Shown: positions 40,968 to 50,014, counted from the stretch's first letter. The stretch is 64,000 nucleotides of DNA from Pseudonocardia sp. DSM 110487 (GCF_019468565.1 NZ_CP080521.1:7378001-7442000); one strand, 5' to 3'. Notes: a model not told the origin generated them from the sequence alone. Program-made: numbers and translations.

Positions 40968-42170
40968 CCTATCGCTCCTCGGCACGCGGCCGCGGCTCCG
41001 GAACTCCTGCCGGGAGATAGCGCCGGTGGCGGCGCGGCGGTAGGCACCCGGGGATGTGCCGGTGTGCTGCTTGAACATCACGCTCATGTACTCCGAGTGG
41101 CTGAAGCCGAGCCGCTCGGCGATCTGGGGCAGTGTCCAGTCCGTCGAGGTCAGCAGCTCGGCGACATGGGCGACCCGGGCGTGCACGATCTCGCCGTGGA
41201 CGGTCCGCCCGACGATCTTGACGAACCGGGCGTCGAGGGCCCGCCGGGACAGCCCGACGTGCCGGAGCACGGCCGCAACGGTCGGTGCGCTGTCCGACCG
41301 GTCACGGATGAAGCGAAGCGCGGCGGCGACCAGCGGGTCCTCGACGGAGAAGATGTCCGAGGACTGCCGCGTGACCATCCGGAGCGGCTCGATAGGCCGT
41401 TTTCCCGGCTCGAGGATGTGGCCCGCCATCATCGCGTCGAGGATCTCCGCGGCGAGGTACCCGGTTCGCATCGTATCGGGCTGAATGCTGGACAGCGGCG
41501 GCGACGTGAGGTTGCAGAACAGCTCGTCGTTGTCGACGCCGACCACGGCGACCTCGTCGGGCATCCGGAGACCCGCGATCTTGCACGCCTCGAGCACCTC
41601 CAGGCCGGCGATGTCGTAGCAGGCGAGCACCCCGACGGGACGGGGGAGCCCGCGCAGCCATCTCGCGAGCCGCTCCCGGTCGTGGGAGCGCATCCCGGAC
41701 GGCTCGAGCGTGAACTCGTGGGGGACGGCGTCGCGCCGGTCCGCGTGATCGGCGAACGCCGCGGCCCTGGCGACCGACCAGCCGAACCGCTGGTCACCGC
41801 AGAAGGCCATCTGCCGCAGGCCGCGCTCCGCGAAGTGCTCGACCGCCCAGCGAGCGATTGTGTCGTCATCGGTCTCGACGCACGGCAGCTCGGGTGCGAG
41901 GCCCTTCGCGCTCAGGTCCACCGTCGGCAGGCCCAGCTCGCGGATGAACCGTGCGGTCTCCTCGTTCTCGATCCGGGCGAGGACCCCATGGCCGTTCCAG
42001 CCCCGAAGCCACGAGAAGTCGGTCTCGTGGCGGCTGTGTTCGGCGAGGTAGAACGACCACCGCGGGCGCTCCGCCGCGAACCTGCGGATGCCCGCCAGCA
42101 CCCCGCGTGCGTAGGCGTTGGACGTCTCGACGATCAGTGCCACATGCCGCGTCGGTGAGGAAAATGGCAT
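40965..42170 (-). CDS. XylR-type transcriptional regulator (LacI-like sensor plus AraC helix-turn-helix)
   Basis: A 401-residue regulator with the E. coli XylR layout: an N-terminal periplasmic-binding-protein-like sugar sensor (VALIVETSNAYARGVLAGIR, VLACYDIAGLEVLEACKIAG, VAVVGVDNDELFCNLTSPPL) and a C-terminal AraC domain with two helix-turn-helix units (VLRHVGLSRRALDARFVKIV and PQIAERLGFSHSEYMSVMFK). Relatives activate pentose or other sugar catabolic genes on binding sugar. The start is ATG 42170, with the second operator-like repeat ending only two bases upstream, suggesting autoregulation. It lies between the Gfo/Idh gene and the divergent epimerase gene. Confidence 0.9.
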   Translation of the reverse strand: MPFSSPTRHVALIVETSNAYARGVLAGIRRFAAERPRWSFYLAEHSRHETDFSWLRGWNGHGVLARIENEETARFIRELGLPTVDLSAKGLAPELPCVETDDDTIARWAVEHFAERGLRQMAFCGDQRFGWSVARAAAFADHADRRDAVPHEFTLEPSGMRSHDRERLARWLRGLPRPVGVLACYDIAGLEVLEACKIAGLRMPDEVAVVGVDNDELFCNLTSPPLSSIQPDTMRTGYLAAEILDAMMAGHILEPGKRPIEPLRMVTRQSSDIFSVEDPLVAAALRFIRDRSDSAPTVAAVLRHVGLSRRALDARFVKIVGRTVHGEIVHARVAHVAELLTSTDWTLPQIAERLGFSHSEYMSVMFKQHTGTSPGAYRRAATGAISRQEFRSRGRVPRSDR

Positions 42171-42171
42171 G

Positions 42172-42199
42172 TAGGAAATCTAATGATCGATGCCGGATC
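42172..42199 (+). promoter_or_regulatory. Operator-like repeat between the XylR-type gene and the epimerase gene
   Basis: Begins TAGGAAATCTAATGATCGAT and continues GC-C-GGATC; the near-identical partner is at 40940-40967. It abuts the XylR-type start codon (42170) and lies upstream of the divergent epimerase gene (42329), so it could control both. Confidence 0.75.
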
Positions 42200-42328
42200 A
42201 CGCATGGAGGCGGTCATGGGGGCCTCCTAGCCTGCTTGCGGGGGAGGTCGCTCAATGGTGATGCGAAAGATCGAACTCGCGCCGACCAGCGCCGGATTCG
42301 AGCTCTGCTCTCCGGTGCGGGGGACGGC

Positions 42329-43186
42329 GTGAGCACGCAGATCGGTGTCAACGCCTGGGTATGGGCCTCGCCGTGCGACGACAAGACTGTCTCCGAGCTC
42401 GCCCCGCAGGTCGCGCAGTGGGGGTTCGACGTGCTGGAGCTGCCGCTCGAGCAGCCGGGTGACTGGGATCCCGCGCAGACCGCGATCGTGCTCGGCGACC
42501 TCGGGCTCGGCGCCACCGTCTGCGTGGCGATGTCGCCGGGCCGGGAGCTGGTGTCCGCCGACGCGGCCACCGTCCGCGCCACCCAGGACTACCTGCGCGG
42601 CACCCTGGACGCGGCGGCCCAGATCGGTGCGCCGGTCGTCGCCGGGCCGGCCTACACCTCGGTCGGCCGCACCTGGCGGATGTCGGACGCCGAACGCGCC
42701 GCCGCGTACGCGCAGTTCCGGGAGAACATGGCGGCGGTGGTGGAGCACGCGTCGGACGTGGGTGTGCGGATCGGGGTCGAGCCGCTGAACCGGTACGAGA
42801 CCAGCCTGCTCAACACCGTGGACCAGACCCTCGAAGCCCTCGACGGGCTGCCGGCCGAACACATCGGGCTCGCGCTGGACACCTATCACCTCAACATCGA
42901 GGAACGCGACCCGGCCGCGGCGACACGCCGGGCGGCGGGACGGATCATGCATGTCCAGGTGTGCGCGAACGACCGCGGGACGCCGGGTGCCGACCACCTG
43001 GACTGGCCGGCCTTCCTGTCCGCGCTGGACGCGGCCGGCTATGCCGGGCCGCTGGTCATCGAGTCGTTCACCGCGGAGAACGAGTCGATCGCCACCGCCG
43101 CGTCGATCTGGCGCCCGCTCGCCCGTACCCAGGACGCCCTGGCCACCGACGGCCTGGCCTTCCTCCGCGGGATCACCGACGCCTGA
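42329..43186 (+). CDS. Sugar epimerase/isomerase-like TIM-barrel protein (tagatose/psicose 3-epimerase group)
   Basis: A 285-residue AP-endonuclease-2-type TIM barrel. Metal ligands expected for D-tagatose/D-psicose 3-epimerase-like enzymes are visible: a glutamate in IGVEPLNRYE, an aspartate in LALDTYHLNIEE, histidines in MHVQVCANDRG and a final glutamate in LVIESFTAEN. Such enzymes epimerise ketohexoses at C3 or isomerise related keto-sugars. It starts at GTG 42329 behind GGGGGA. It is divergent from the XylR-type regulator, with an operator-like repeat in between, and with the Gfo/Idh enzyme probably forms one sugar or polyol pathway. Confidence 0.85.
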   Translation: MSTQIGVNAWVWASPCDDKTVSELAPQVAQWGFDVLELPLEQPGDWDPAQTAIVLGDLGLGATVCVAMSPGRELVSADAATVRATQDYLRGTLDAAAQIGAPVVAGPAYTSVGRTWRMSDAERAAAYAQFRENMAAVVEHASDVGVRIGVEPLNRYETSLLNTVDQTLEALDGLPAEHIGLALDTYHLNIEERDPAAATRRAAGRIMHVQVCANDRGTPGADHLDWPAFLSALDAAGYAGPLVIESFTAENESIATAASIWRPLARTQDALATDGLAFLRGITDA

Positions 43187-43364
43187 CCCGTTCCGAGTCG
43201 CATCCCGCACGACCAGTGCAGTACCACGTTCGCGGCATTGAGTGCATCACGGCGAAATACTGACGATGGCGGGTGACGATGGACGCGTTGCTGCGGAATG
43301 CTCCTGACGAGTCGCGACAGGATCCGACGGGTACGGCGAGCGCAGACATCGGTTCGGTGGTCCG

Positions 43365-44441
43365 GTGACCGCGGCAACCAGCGGCACGGAGTTACCCCCG
43401 TCCGCGCGCGACCGATGGGCCGGCATGCGTCGTCCGCCGACGCTCGGCGCTGCCGCCGCGTTCGTCGCACTGGCGTTGTGGGTGGCGTTCTTCGCGGACG
43501 CCACTCCGGCCGGGTCGATGGCGGCGAATCCGGGGAACTTCGTCGTGACGGCACTCGACGCCGTCACCTTCGCCGGGTTGCTGTTCGTCGCCGGGTCCGG
43601 TTTCACGTTGATCTTCGGCCTGATGCGCACGGTCAACATGGCACACGGCTCGCTGTTCCTGCTCGCCGCGTACATCGCGGTCCGGGTGCAGCAGGCGATG
43701 GTGGGCCGGACGCGCAACATCGAGCCCGCGGACGTCGGCCTGCTCGACTGGTTGGTCCCCATGATCGCGGGTGCGACCGTCGCCGCCGTGCTCGGCCTGC
43801 TCATCCAACAGGTCTTCCTCCAGTGGAACGAAGGACAGGAGCTCCGGCAGGCCCTGATCACGCTGGCGATCACCGTCGTGCTGGCCGACCAGATGCTGCG
43901 TGAGTTCGGCGGCCTGGCGCAACGGATGGTCTGGCCGGGGGCCGTGACGTACTTCTTCTCGGTCTTCGGCGAGAGGTACGCGGTGTCCCGCCTGTTCATG
44001 CTCGGTGTCGCGGTGCTCGTCGGGGCGCTGTTGTGGCTGTGGCTGAGCAGAACCCGCATGGGCATGGTGATCCGCGCGGGCGTGGACGACCGGCAGATGG
44101 TGCGCGCGTTGGGCATCAACATCAGGCTGGTGTTCGCCGTGACGTTCTTCGTCGGGTCGTTCCTCGCGGGCCTCGGAGGGGTGCTCGGGGCGTCGTTCGC
44201 CGGGGCGGCACCCGGAATCGACGGCAGCTGGCTGCTCAACTCGCTCGTCGTGGTGATCATCGGAGGAATGGGCTCCCTGAAAGGGGCCGCTGCGGGTTCC
44301 CTCCTGTACGGGACCGTCGTGGCGTTCTCTCCCGCATACCTGCCCAGCGACTACTCGTACTACGCCATCATCGTCACCTTCGCCCTGCTCGCGATGGTGC
44401 TGGCGATCCGGCCCTACGGGCTGTACGGGAGGCCGGCATGA
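43365..44441 (+). CDS. livH: LivH-type ABC importer permease
   Basis: A 358-residue membrane permease of the branched-chain-amino-acid (HAAT) importer class. About eight helices are seen. The conserved blocks GLLFVAGSGFTLIFGLMRTV, NMAHGSLFLLAAYIAV and the ATPase-contacting loop MVRALGINIRLVFAVTFFVG are clear, as is GGVLGASFAGAAPGIDGSWL near the end. The GTG start at 43365 gives an unusually long polar N-terminus of about 30 residues. It overlaps the LivM start by ATGA. Importers of this class also carry urea, amides and aromatic acids, so the substrate is open. Confidence 0.88.
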   Translation: MTAATSGTELPPSARDRWAGMRRPPTLGAAAAFVALALWVAFFADATPAGSMAANPGNFVVTALDAVTFAGLLFVAGSGFTLIFGLMRTVNMAHGSLFLLAAYIAVRVQQAMVGRTRNIEPADVGLLDWLVPMIAGATVAAVLGLLIQQVFLQWNEGQELRQALITLAITVVLADQMLREFGGLAQRMVWPGAVTYFFSVFGERYAVSRLFMLGVAVLVGALLWLWLSRTRMGMVIRAGVDDRQMVRALGINIRLVFAVTFFVGSFLAGLGGVLGASFAGAAPGIDGSWLLNSLVVVIIGGMGSLKGAAAGSLLYGTVVAFSPAYLPSDYSYYAIIVTFALLAMVLAIRPYGLYGRPA

Positions 44442-45589
44442 GCGCCCGCGCACTGCTGACGCGAGGCAACCTCGCCTTCGCCCTGCTGATGGTCGTCCTG
44501 TTCGTCATCCCCACGGTCGCTTCCACGTTCTTCATCAACTTCGTGATGACGCAGACCATGATTCTCGGGATGGCGGCGGCGACGATCGTGTTCCTGGCCA
44601 AGTACGGCGGGATGACCTCGTTGGCGCAGCTCCTGTTGTTCGGGGTGGCCGGGTTCATGTTCGGCAACGCGGCACTCGAGGTCGGGGCCCGCGGCCTGAA
44701 CCTCGGGTGGGGCCCGTGGGCGGCGATCACCTTCGCGATCGCCGTGACCACGGCGGTCGCGTTCGTGCTGGGCGCGGTCGCCGCCCGGACCACCGGGATC
44801 TACTTCCTCATGCTCACGCTGGTGTACGCGGTGATCGGCAACTTCGTGTTCGCCCAGATCGTCGACATCTCCGGGCCGAGTGGCATCACGAGCGTTCCCC
44901 GCCCGGCGTTCGTCGGCTCCCCGTTGAGCCTGTACTACGTGGGCGTCGTGCTCTCGGCGATCGTCTACCTGGGTTTTCGCGTGGTGGGCAGGACCGCGTT
45001 CGGCCTGGCGCTCCAGGGCGTGCGTGACGATCCCGTGCGCATGGCCTCGCTCGGTTTCAACGTTCCGCTCCACCGGACGCTCGCCTTCACCCTCGCCGGG
45101 TTCGTCGCCGGCCTCAGCGGCCTGCTGAACGTGTGGTGGAACGGGCAGATCGACCCGGCATCCATCTCGATCGGGCCCACGTTGATCCTGCTGATCATCG
45201 CCGTGATCGGTGGGGTGTCGTATTTCGAGGGCGCCTGGCTGGGCGCATTCGTGTACGTGCTGATCTTCACCTATCTCCGCGACCTTCCACTGGTGGACCA
45301 GATCGGGATCACCGAGGCCAGGTTCAACACCGTGATCGGGATCATCGTCCTGCTGATCATGGTGCTCTCCCCGGAAGGAGCTGCCGGAATAGCCGAGCGC
45401 ATTCGTCGCCGACTCGGGGGACGCACGCGCACGGCGTCATCCACATCGACCAGCGGACCCCGGTCCACTGACCCGGACGAGAAGGAATCGGAGGTTCACG
45501 ACGATGAGCCGAATCGAGCGACCGAAGGTGCGGGCGCTGTCCCTGGCAGTGGGTCTGGTGCTCTTGGCGGCGGGCTGCGGGGGCTATAG
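44438..45589 (+). CDS. livM: LivM-type ABC importer permease
   Basis: The second permease of the importer, 383 residues, with family blocks MTSLAQLLLFGVAGFMFGNA, ARTTGIYFLMLTLVYAVIGN, and LQGVRDDPVRMASLGFNVPL (the ATPase contact loop), then GGVSYFEGAWLGAFVYVL. ATG 44438 overlaps the LivH stop. The last part of the frame (from about 45417, rich in Thr/Ser, then acidic) is not conserved and runs 86 bases into the binding-protein gene. This long overlap is unusual and may reflect loss of an earlier stop. Confidence 0.87.
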   Translation: MSARALLTRGNLAFALLMVVLFVIPTVASTFFINFVMTQTMILGMAAATIVFLAKYGGMTSLAQLLLFGVAGFMFGNAALEVGARGLNLGWGPWAAITFAIAVTTAVAFVLGAVAARTTGIYFLMLTLVYAVIGNFVFAQIVDISGPSGITSVPRPAFVGSPLSLYYVGVVLSAIVYLGFRVVGRTAFGLALQGVRDDPVRMASLGFNVPLHRTLAFTLAGFVAGLSGLLNVWWNGQIDPASISIGPTLILLIIAVIGGVSYFEGAWLGAFVYVLIFTYLRDLPLVDQIGITEARFNTVIGIIVLLIMVLSPEGAAGIAERIRRRLGGRTRTASSTSTSGPRSTDPDEKESEVHDDEPNRATEGAGAVPGSGSGALGGGLRGL

Positions 45590-46958
45590 CGACAGTGGTG
45601 GGAGCGGCGCTCCTCCCGGCGCGGCACCGGCCGATGACGGAACCGTACGTCTGGGGATCCTCGGCGAGTGCGAAGGGCCGTTCGGCGGATTCCACGAGGA
45701 CGTCGTCGCCGGTGCCACCTTCGCGATGGTGGAGCACGCCGGTGCCACGGTGAAGTCGCGGACGAGCGCGCTCGACGGGTTCACCGGCGCCCAGGTCGCC
45801 GGGACCCCGATCGAGCTGGTCGGCATCGGGTGTGGCGACGACACCGCGGACCGCATCCTCCAGGAGGTGCGGCGGCTCGTCGAGCAGCTCGGCGCCAACG
45901 TCATCATCGGGCCACTCTCGGGAGACGAGGGCATCGCCGTCGCCGAGTACGCCAAGTCCAACCCGGACCTGACGGTGTTCGCCGGCCTCGCCGGCTCTCA
46001 GGAAGCGACGCTGCAGGTACAGGCGCCGAACTTCTTCCGGTTCTACGGCGACGGGGCGATCTGGAACGCCGGTCTCGGCGACATCCAGTACAACAAGGAA
46101 GGCTGGCGGACCGTCGCGGTCATCGCGGACGACTACAGCTTCGGCCACACCTCTACCGCCGGGTTCATCGCGGACTTCTGCGCCGTCGGTGGCCAGGTCA
46201 CCCATCGGGTCTTTCCTCCGCTCGGCACGACGGACTACTCGTCCTACATCGCGCAGCTCCCGGACCCGGACGAGGTCGACGGCTACTTCTGGGCTGTCGG
46301 TGGGACCGGGACGCAGGCGTCCCTCGAGGCGTTCGTCGACGCGAAGGGCAACCTGACCGGCGCGCAGCACACGGGGAACTTCTTCTTCAACCCCAACCTG
46401 GCGCAGGCACTCGGCACCGGCATCGCCGGGGCGTACGTCGGCGGGTTCGCCGCGTTGCCGGCCGACGTCCGCACGCCGCAGATCGACGAGTACCTGGCGA
46501 GCGCGGACGCGACCTGGGAGTCGCTGGCCGGAGCGCTCAGCAGCAACCAGCCGGCGCCGCCATCGGTGACCGCCGCATTCGGGTTCTTCTACGGCTACTA
46601 CTCCGCAGGCGTGGCCCTGGCCCAGGGCCTCACGGCCGTCGACGGCAGCATCGCGGATCGCGCCGCCTTCCACGCCGCGATCTCCGATCTGACCCTCGAC
46701 CTCCCCTACGGTGACGTCAGGCTGGACGAGAACCGCAGCGGGATCGTCGACGTGGGGATCTCCCGGCTCACCGTCAACGACACGGGCGAGGTCGTCCAGC
46801 AGACCGTGGCGATCGTGCCGGGCGTCGACCAGACCTTCGGTGGCACGTTCGGGCCCGACACCCCGTCGCCGTCCCGTGACTTCCCGCGGTGCGAGCGGCG
46901 TGACCTGCCGTGGACGGGCAAGGCGATTCCGGTCGTCGGCGGCGCGCCGCAGCGCTGA
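45504..46958 (+). CDS. Periplasmic-type substrate-binding lipoprotein of the Liv importer
   Basis: A 484-residue lipoprotein: signal peptide LSLAVGLVLLAAGCGG with lipobox cysteine at about residue 25, a Gly/Ser/Pro linker, then a LivJ-like type I binding fold (VRLGILGECEGPFGGFHEDV, NVIIGPLSGDEGIAVAEYAK, TVAVIADDYSFGHTSTAGFI, VDGYFWAVGGTGTQASLEAF). It captures the substrate outside the membrane and delivers it to LivHM. ATG 45504 lies inside the LivM frame, 86 bases before that gene's stop; GGAATCGGAGG upstream supports it. The specificity is unknown. Confidence 0.88.
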   Translation: MSRIERPKVRALSLAVGLVLLAAGCGGYSDSGGSGAPPGAAPADDGTVRLGILGECEGPFGGFHEDVVAGATFAMVEHAGATVKSRTSALDGFTGAQVAGTPIELVGIGCGDDTADRILQEVRRLVEQLGANVIIGPLSGDEGIAVAEYAKSNPDLTVFAGLAGSQEATLQVQAPNFFRFYGDGAIWNAGLGDIQYNKEGWRTVAVIADDYSFGHTSTAGFIADFCAVGGQVTHRVFPPLGTTDYSSYIAQLPDPDEVDGYFWAVGGTGTQASLEAFVDAKGNLTGAQHTGNFFFNPNLAQALGTGIAGAYVGGFAALPADVRTPQIDEYLASADATWESLAGALSSNQPAPPSVTAAFGFFYGYYSAGVALAQGLTAVDGSIADRAAFHAAISDLTLDLPYGDVRLDENRSGIVDVGISRLTVNDTGEVVQQTVAIVPGVDQTFGGTFGPDTPSPSRDFPRCERRDLPWTGKAIPVVGGAPQR

Positions 46959-46978
46959 TCATCGAGGAGGCTGTGGCC

Positions 46979-47755
46979 ATGGCCGAGACCAGCGAGCCGA
47001 CCGGTCCGGAACCGGCGATCCGGGTTCACTCCGTAACGGTGGCCTATGGGGGCCTGCTCGCCCTGCGCGGCATCGACCTGGAGGTCGCGCACGGCGAGCG
47101 GGTGGCGATCATCGGACCGAACGGGGCCGGCAAGTCCACGCTGTTCAACGTGATCGCCGGCGACATCGCGCCGACGCGCGGATCGGTGGTGATCAAGGGC
47201 CTGGACTGCACGTCGAGGCCCTCCCGGCACCGGCCTCGCCTGGGCGTGGCGCGCACCTACCAGAAGGCGCGGACGTTCGCCGGGCTGACGGTGCGGGACA
47301 ACATCTACCTCGCTCTCGCCGGCCATCGACGCAGGCACCACTCGCTCTGGCGGTCCTCCGTCGATGATCGGATGAGAGTCGAGGCGGGCCGGGTCGCCGG
47401 TGCGGTCTGGCTCACCGACCAGCTCGACCGTCCTGCAGGCGAACTCGCGCACGGGCAGAAGCGGCAGCTGGAGCTCGGTATGGCGATCGCGGCTCGACCG
47501 GACGTCCTGCTGCTCGACGAACCGGCGTCGGGTCTGTCGCGCGGCGAACGCGAGCGCCTGGTGGAACTGCTCGAGTCCTCTGCCGCCGACGTGACGCTGC
47601 TGCTCATCGAGCACGACATGGACGTGGCGTTCCGGATCGCCCGGCGCGTCGTCGTGATGGCCGACGGGGAGACGGTGACCGTCGGTTCGCCTGCTGACGT
47701 CCAGAACAACCCCGATGTACACCGGATCTATCTCGGCGTGGAGGCGATGACGTGA
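46979..47755 (+). CDS. livG: LivG-type ABC ATPase
   Basis: A 258-residue ATP-binding subunit: Walker A GPNGAGKSTLF, Q-loop region VARTYQKARTFAGLTVRDNI, signature LAHGQKRQLELGMAIA (His in place of the usual first Gly of LSGGQ, common in LivG proteins), Walker B DVLLLDEPASGLS and H-loop LLIEHDMDVAF. ATG 46979 has GAGGAGG at ideal spacing; GTG 46973 is less likely. It is 20 bases after the binding-protein gene and coupled to LivF by GTGA. Confidence 0.9.
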   Translation: MAETSEPTGPEPAIRVHSVTVAYGGLLALRGIDLEVAHGERVAIIGPNGAGKSTLFNVIAGDIAPTRGSVVIKGLDCTSRPSRHRPRLGVARTYQKARTFAGLTVRDNIYLALAGHRRRHHSLWRSSVDDRMRVEAGRVAGAVWLTDQLDRPAGELAHGQKRQLELGMAIAARPDVLLLDEPASGLSRGERERLVELLESSAADVTLLLIEHDMDVAFRIARRVVVMADGETVTVGSPADVQNNPDVHRIYLGVEAMT

Positions 47756-48489
47756 GCGGTGCCCCCCTGCTCGAGGTCCGGGGACTCCGGGCCGGCTACG
47801 GAGCATCGCTGGTCCTCGACGACTTCAGCTTCGGCATGGGCGTCGAAGCCGTCGGGATCGTGGGCCGCAACGGCATGGGCAAGACCACGCTGTGCGACAC
47901 CCTCGTCGGATTCCTGCCGCCCTCCGGGGGGCACGTTCTCCTTCGCGGGGAGCGCATCGACGGACTGACGCCGGAACGGGTCGCGAGGGCCGGGATGGCG
48001 TACGTCCCCCAGGGCCGTCGCCTGTTCCCGTCCCTCACCGTCGATGAGCATCTCGCCATGCTGGCCCGGGGAACCAGGAACAAGCGCTGGACGCCCGATG
48101 CCGTCTACGAGCTGTTCCCCCGGCTGGCGGAGCGGAGGAAACACGGTGGCGCCAACCTGTCGGGAGGCGAGCAGCAGATGCTGGCGGTCGGGCGTGCGCT
48201 GCTCCTGAACGCGCACCTGGTCGTGATGGACGAGCCGTCGGAAGGCCTGGCACCGACGATCGTCGACGTCCTGGTGGACGCCGTGCATCGCCTCGTCGCG
48301 GAAGGGGTGGCCGTCCTGGTGGTGGAGCAGAACCTGCGTGCAGCGGTCCGAATGGCCGGACGTCAGCTCGTCATGGTTTCCGGCCGCATCGAGGCGGAGT
48401 TCGGCGGTGACGAGCTGACGACCCGGCCCGACCTACAGCACCGCTACCTGGGCGTGGGAACTGTGCCTGCGCCTCACCCGAGACCGTAG
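47752..48489 (+). CDS. livF: LivF-type ABC ATPase
   Basis: A 245-residue ATP-binding subunit: Walker A GRNGMGKTTL, AYVPQGRRLFPSLTVDEHLA (typical LivF Q-loop), signature NLSGGEQQMLAVGRALL, Walker B HLVVMDEPSEGLAPTIVDVL and H-loop VVEQNLRAAV. The GTG start overlaps the LivG stop. It completes the five-gene importer; the DJ-1 gene follows after 55 bases. Confidence 0.9.
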   Translation: MSGAPLLEVRGLRAGYGASLVLDDFSFGMGVEAVGIVGRNGMGKTTLCDTLVGFLPPSGGHVLLRGERIDGLTPERVARAGMAYVPQGRRLFPSLTVDEHLAMLARGTRNKRWTPDAVYELFPRLAERRKHGGANLSGGEQQMLAVGRALLLNAHLVVMDEPSEGLAPTIVDVLVDAVHRLVAEGVAVLVVEQNLRAAVRMAGRQLVMVSGRIEAEFGGDELTTRPDLQHRYLGVGTVPAPHPRP

Positions 48490-48544
48490 CCGCGGGCTGC
48501 GGGACGCACGTCAACGCGTATCCACCGGAGAGAAGGAGCGAGCA

Positions 48545-49108
48545 ATGGCCAGAGTGTTGGTCCTGACAGGCGACGCGGCAGAAGAACTCGACTCGATGTA
48601 CCCCGTCTTCCGGTTGCGGGAAGGCGGCCATGAGGTCGTCGTGGCCGCTCCGAGCAGGCGGGCCGTCAAGCTGGTGATCCACGACTTCGAGCCCGGCTGG
48701 GACGCGTACACCGAGAAGCCCGGCCGCCAGCTGCCCGTGGACCACGCGTTCGCCGACGTGCGACCGGAGGACTACGACGCGCTGGTGATCCCCGGCGGCC
48801 GAGCGCCGGAGTACATCCGCACCGACCCGGACGTGGCCCGCATCGTGCGCCACTTCTTCGAGCGCGACCTCCCGGTGGGCACGATCTGCCACGGCCCGCA
48901 GGTGCCGGCCGCTCTGGGCCTGCTGCGCGGCCGCACCACGGCAGCATTCCCGCCGCTGAAGGCCGACATGGAGCAGGCCGGCGCAACGTTCGTGGACGCG
49001 CCGGACGTGGTCGACGGTTCGATGGTCTCGTGCCGCGGCTGGCCGGACCTGCCCGAGTGGTCGCGTGCGTTCATGCGCGTGCTAGGCGGCGCGCGCGTCC
49101 TGGCGTGA
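48545..49108 (+). CDS. DJ-1/PfpI-family protein
   Basis: A 187-residue glutamine-amidotransferase-like fold protein: start ARVLVLTGDAAEELDSMYPV with a conserved glutamate at residues 13-14, then DYDALVIPGGRAPEYIRTDP and the nucleophile elbow GTICHGPQV with Cys115 and His116. Relatives act as glyoxalase III/deglycase, chaperone or protease-like enzymes. The start is ATG 48545 after AGAAGGAGC. Its position after the importer suggests cotranscription; a hydrolytic or stress role is unproven. Confidence 0.87.
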   Translation: MARVLVLTGDAAEELDSMYPVFRLREGGHEVVVAAPSRRAVKLVIHDFEPGWDAYTEKPGRQLPVDHAFADVRPEDYDALVIPGGRAPEYIRTDPDVARIVRHFFERDLPVGTICHGPQVPAALGLLRGRTTAAFPPLKADMEQAGATFVDAPDVVDGSMVSCRGWPDLPEWSRAFMRVLGGARVLA

Positions 49109-49141
49109 TGCACATCCGCGGGTCGCGCGGTCGCCGGTGAC

Positions 49142-49348
49142 GCGCCGACCCGCGGATGCGCTACTCGTCCGTGCGCGCCTCAACGTCTCGACTGACATCA
49201 AGATCGCCTACCACGACAAGATGCGCGAGGTGCTGGGAAACGACCCGAAGATGCGCGAGCCGAACGCCATCCAATCGAGGCCATGCGGGCGGTCGCCGCC
49301 CAGAAGTTCGAGCTGTTCGGCGCCGCCGGCAAGGGCTTGCTCTACTGA
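49142..49348 (+). pseudogene. Class II (tagatose/fructose-bisphosphate) aldolase, C-terminal fragment
   Basis: Reads LNVSTDIKIAYHDKMREVLG and NDPKMREPNAIQ, then after a small deletion IEAMRAVAAQKFELFGAAGK and a stop at 49348. This is the end of zinc-dependent class II ketose-bisphosphate aldolases (N-x-DTD-type barrel strand, then REPN and FGSAG-type tail). The first two thirds are missing. The remnant kinase start follows immediately, so an old sugar operon once stood here. Confidence 0.65.
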
Positions 49349-49349
49349 C

Positions 49350-49781
49350 ATGGCCGACCCGTCCCATGTCGTCCTGGGCCTCGGCGGTTGCGTCGACGAG
49401 TAGTTGACGCTCTCCGCGGACGTGCTGGAACAGCTGGTCACCGAACACGGCGTCCGTGCGGCGGAACACACGAAGTACTGAGTGGCAGCACTCGGCGTAC
49501 GCGCCGGGCGCGTACGCCGCCGCCCTCGACACCGGCACCGTGCTGGCCGCCGCCCGCTGATGCCACGGTGACGACTTCACCGACGAGCACGTCGACCGCC
49601 TGCGCCGGCAACCACGTCGGCCAGAATCCGTCGCCTCGCGGCAGCGCTGTGCGAACAGATGGAGAACAGCGTCCGGTGTGTACCCGGCTTCGCGCTCGAC
49701 GTCGCGCACCCCACCACCGTCGGGCTCGGCGACACGTTCGCCGGCGGCCTTCTCGCCGCACTCGCCAGGAAGGATCGCTGA
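49350..49781 (+). pseudogene. PfkB/ADP-dependent-type sugar kinase remnant
   Basis: Starts MADPSHVVLGLGGCVDE and a stop, then in the same direction LTLSADVLEQLVTEHGVR. Much of the middle is lost, and the end reads CVPGFALDVAHPTTVGLGDT with FAGGLLAALARK before a stop at 49781. The GLGDTF-x-GG block is the anion hole and catalytic aspartate of PfkB-type kinases. Several stops and frame changes make it inactive. From here to 50014 only short anonymous frames are present (for example a tail ending ARAGLLDRPEDRAAH). Confidence 0.55.
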
Positions 49782-50014
49782 CGACCGTCGAGACAGTGCA
49801 CGCAACCGGCCGAAACGTTCTACCGCGGCGCCCGCCGGGCCGCCGAGTTCCGCGCCCGTGCCGGTCTGCTCGACCGTCCCGAGGATCGGGCGGCTCACTG
49901 ACCAGCCGGTCGAGCTCTACTCGGCCACCTATCCATGAGCGAGGCCACGCGCTGAAAGCGGCTGATGCACGCGAGTGTCCCGACCTAGCCTCCGACGTTC
50001 AGGGAAGGACGATG

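Noticed and set aside
44033..44437. Upstream extension of the LivM frame into LivH
   Set aside because: The extra 135 residues are the out-of-frame shadow of LivH; the ATG at 44438 overlapping the LivH stop begins normal LivM homology.
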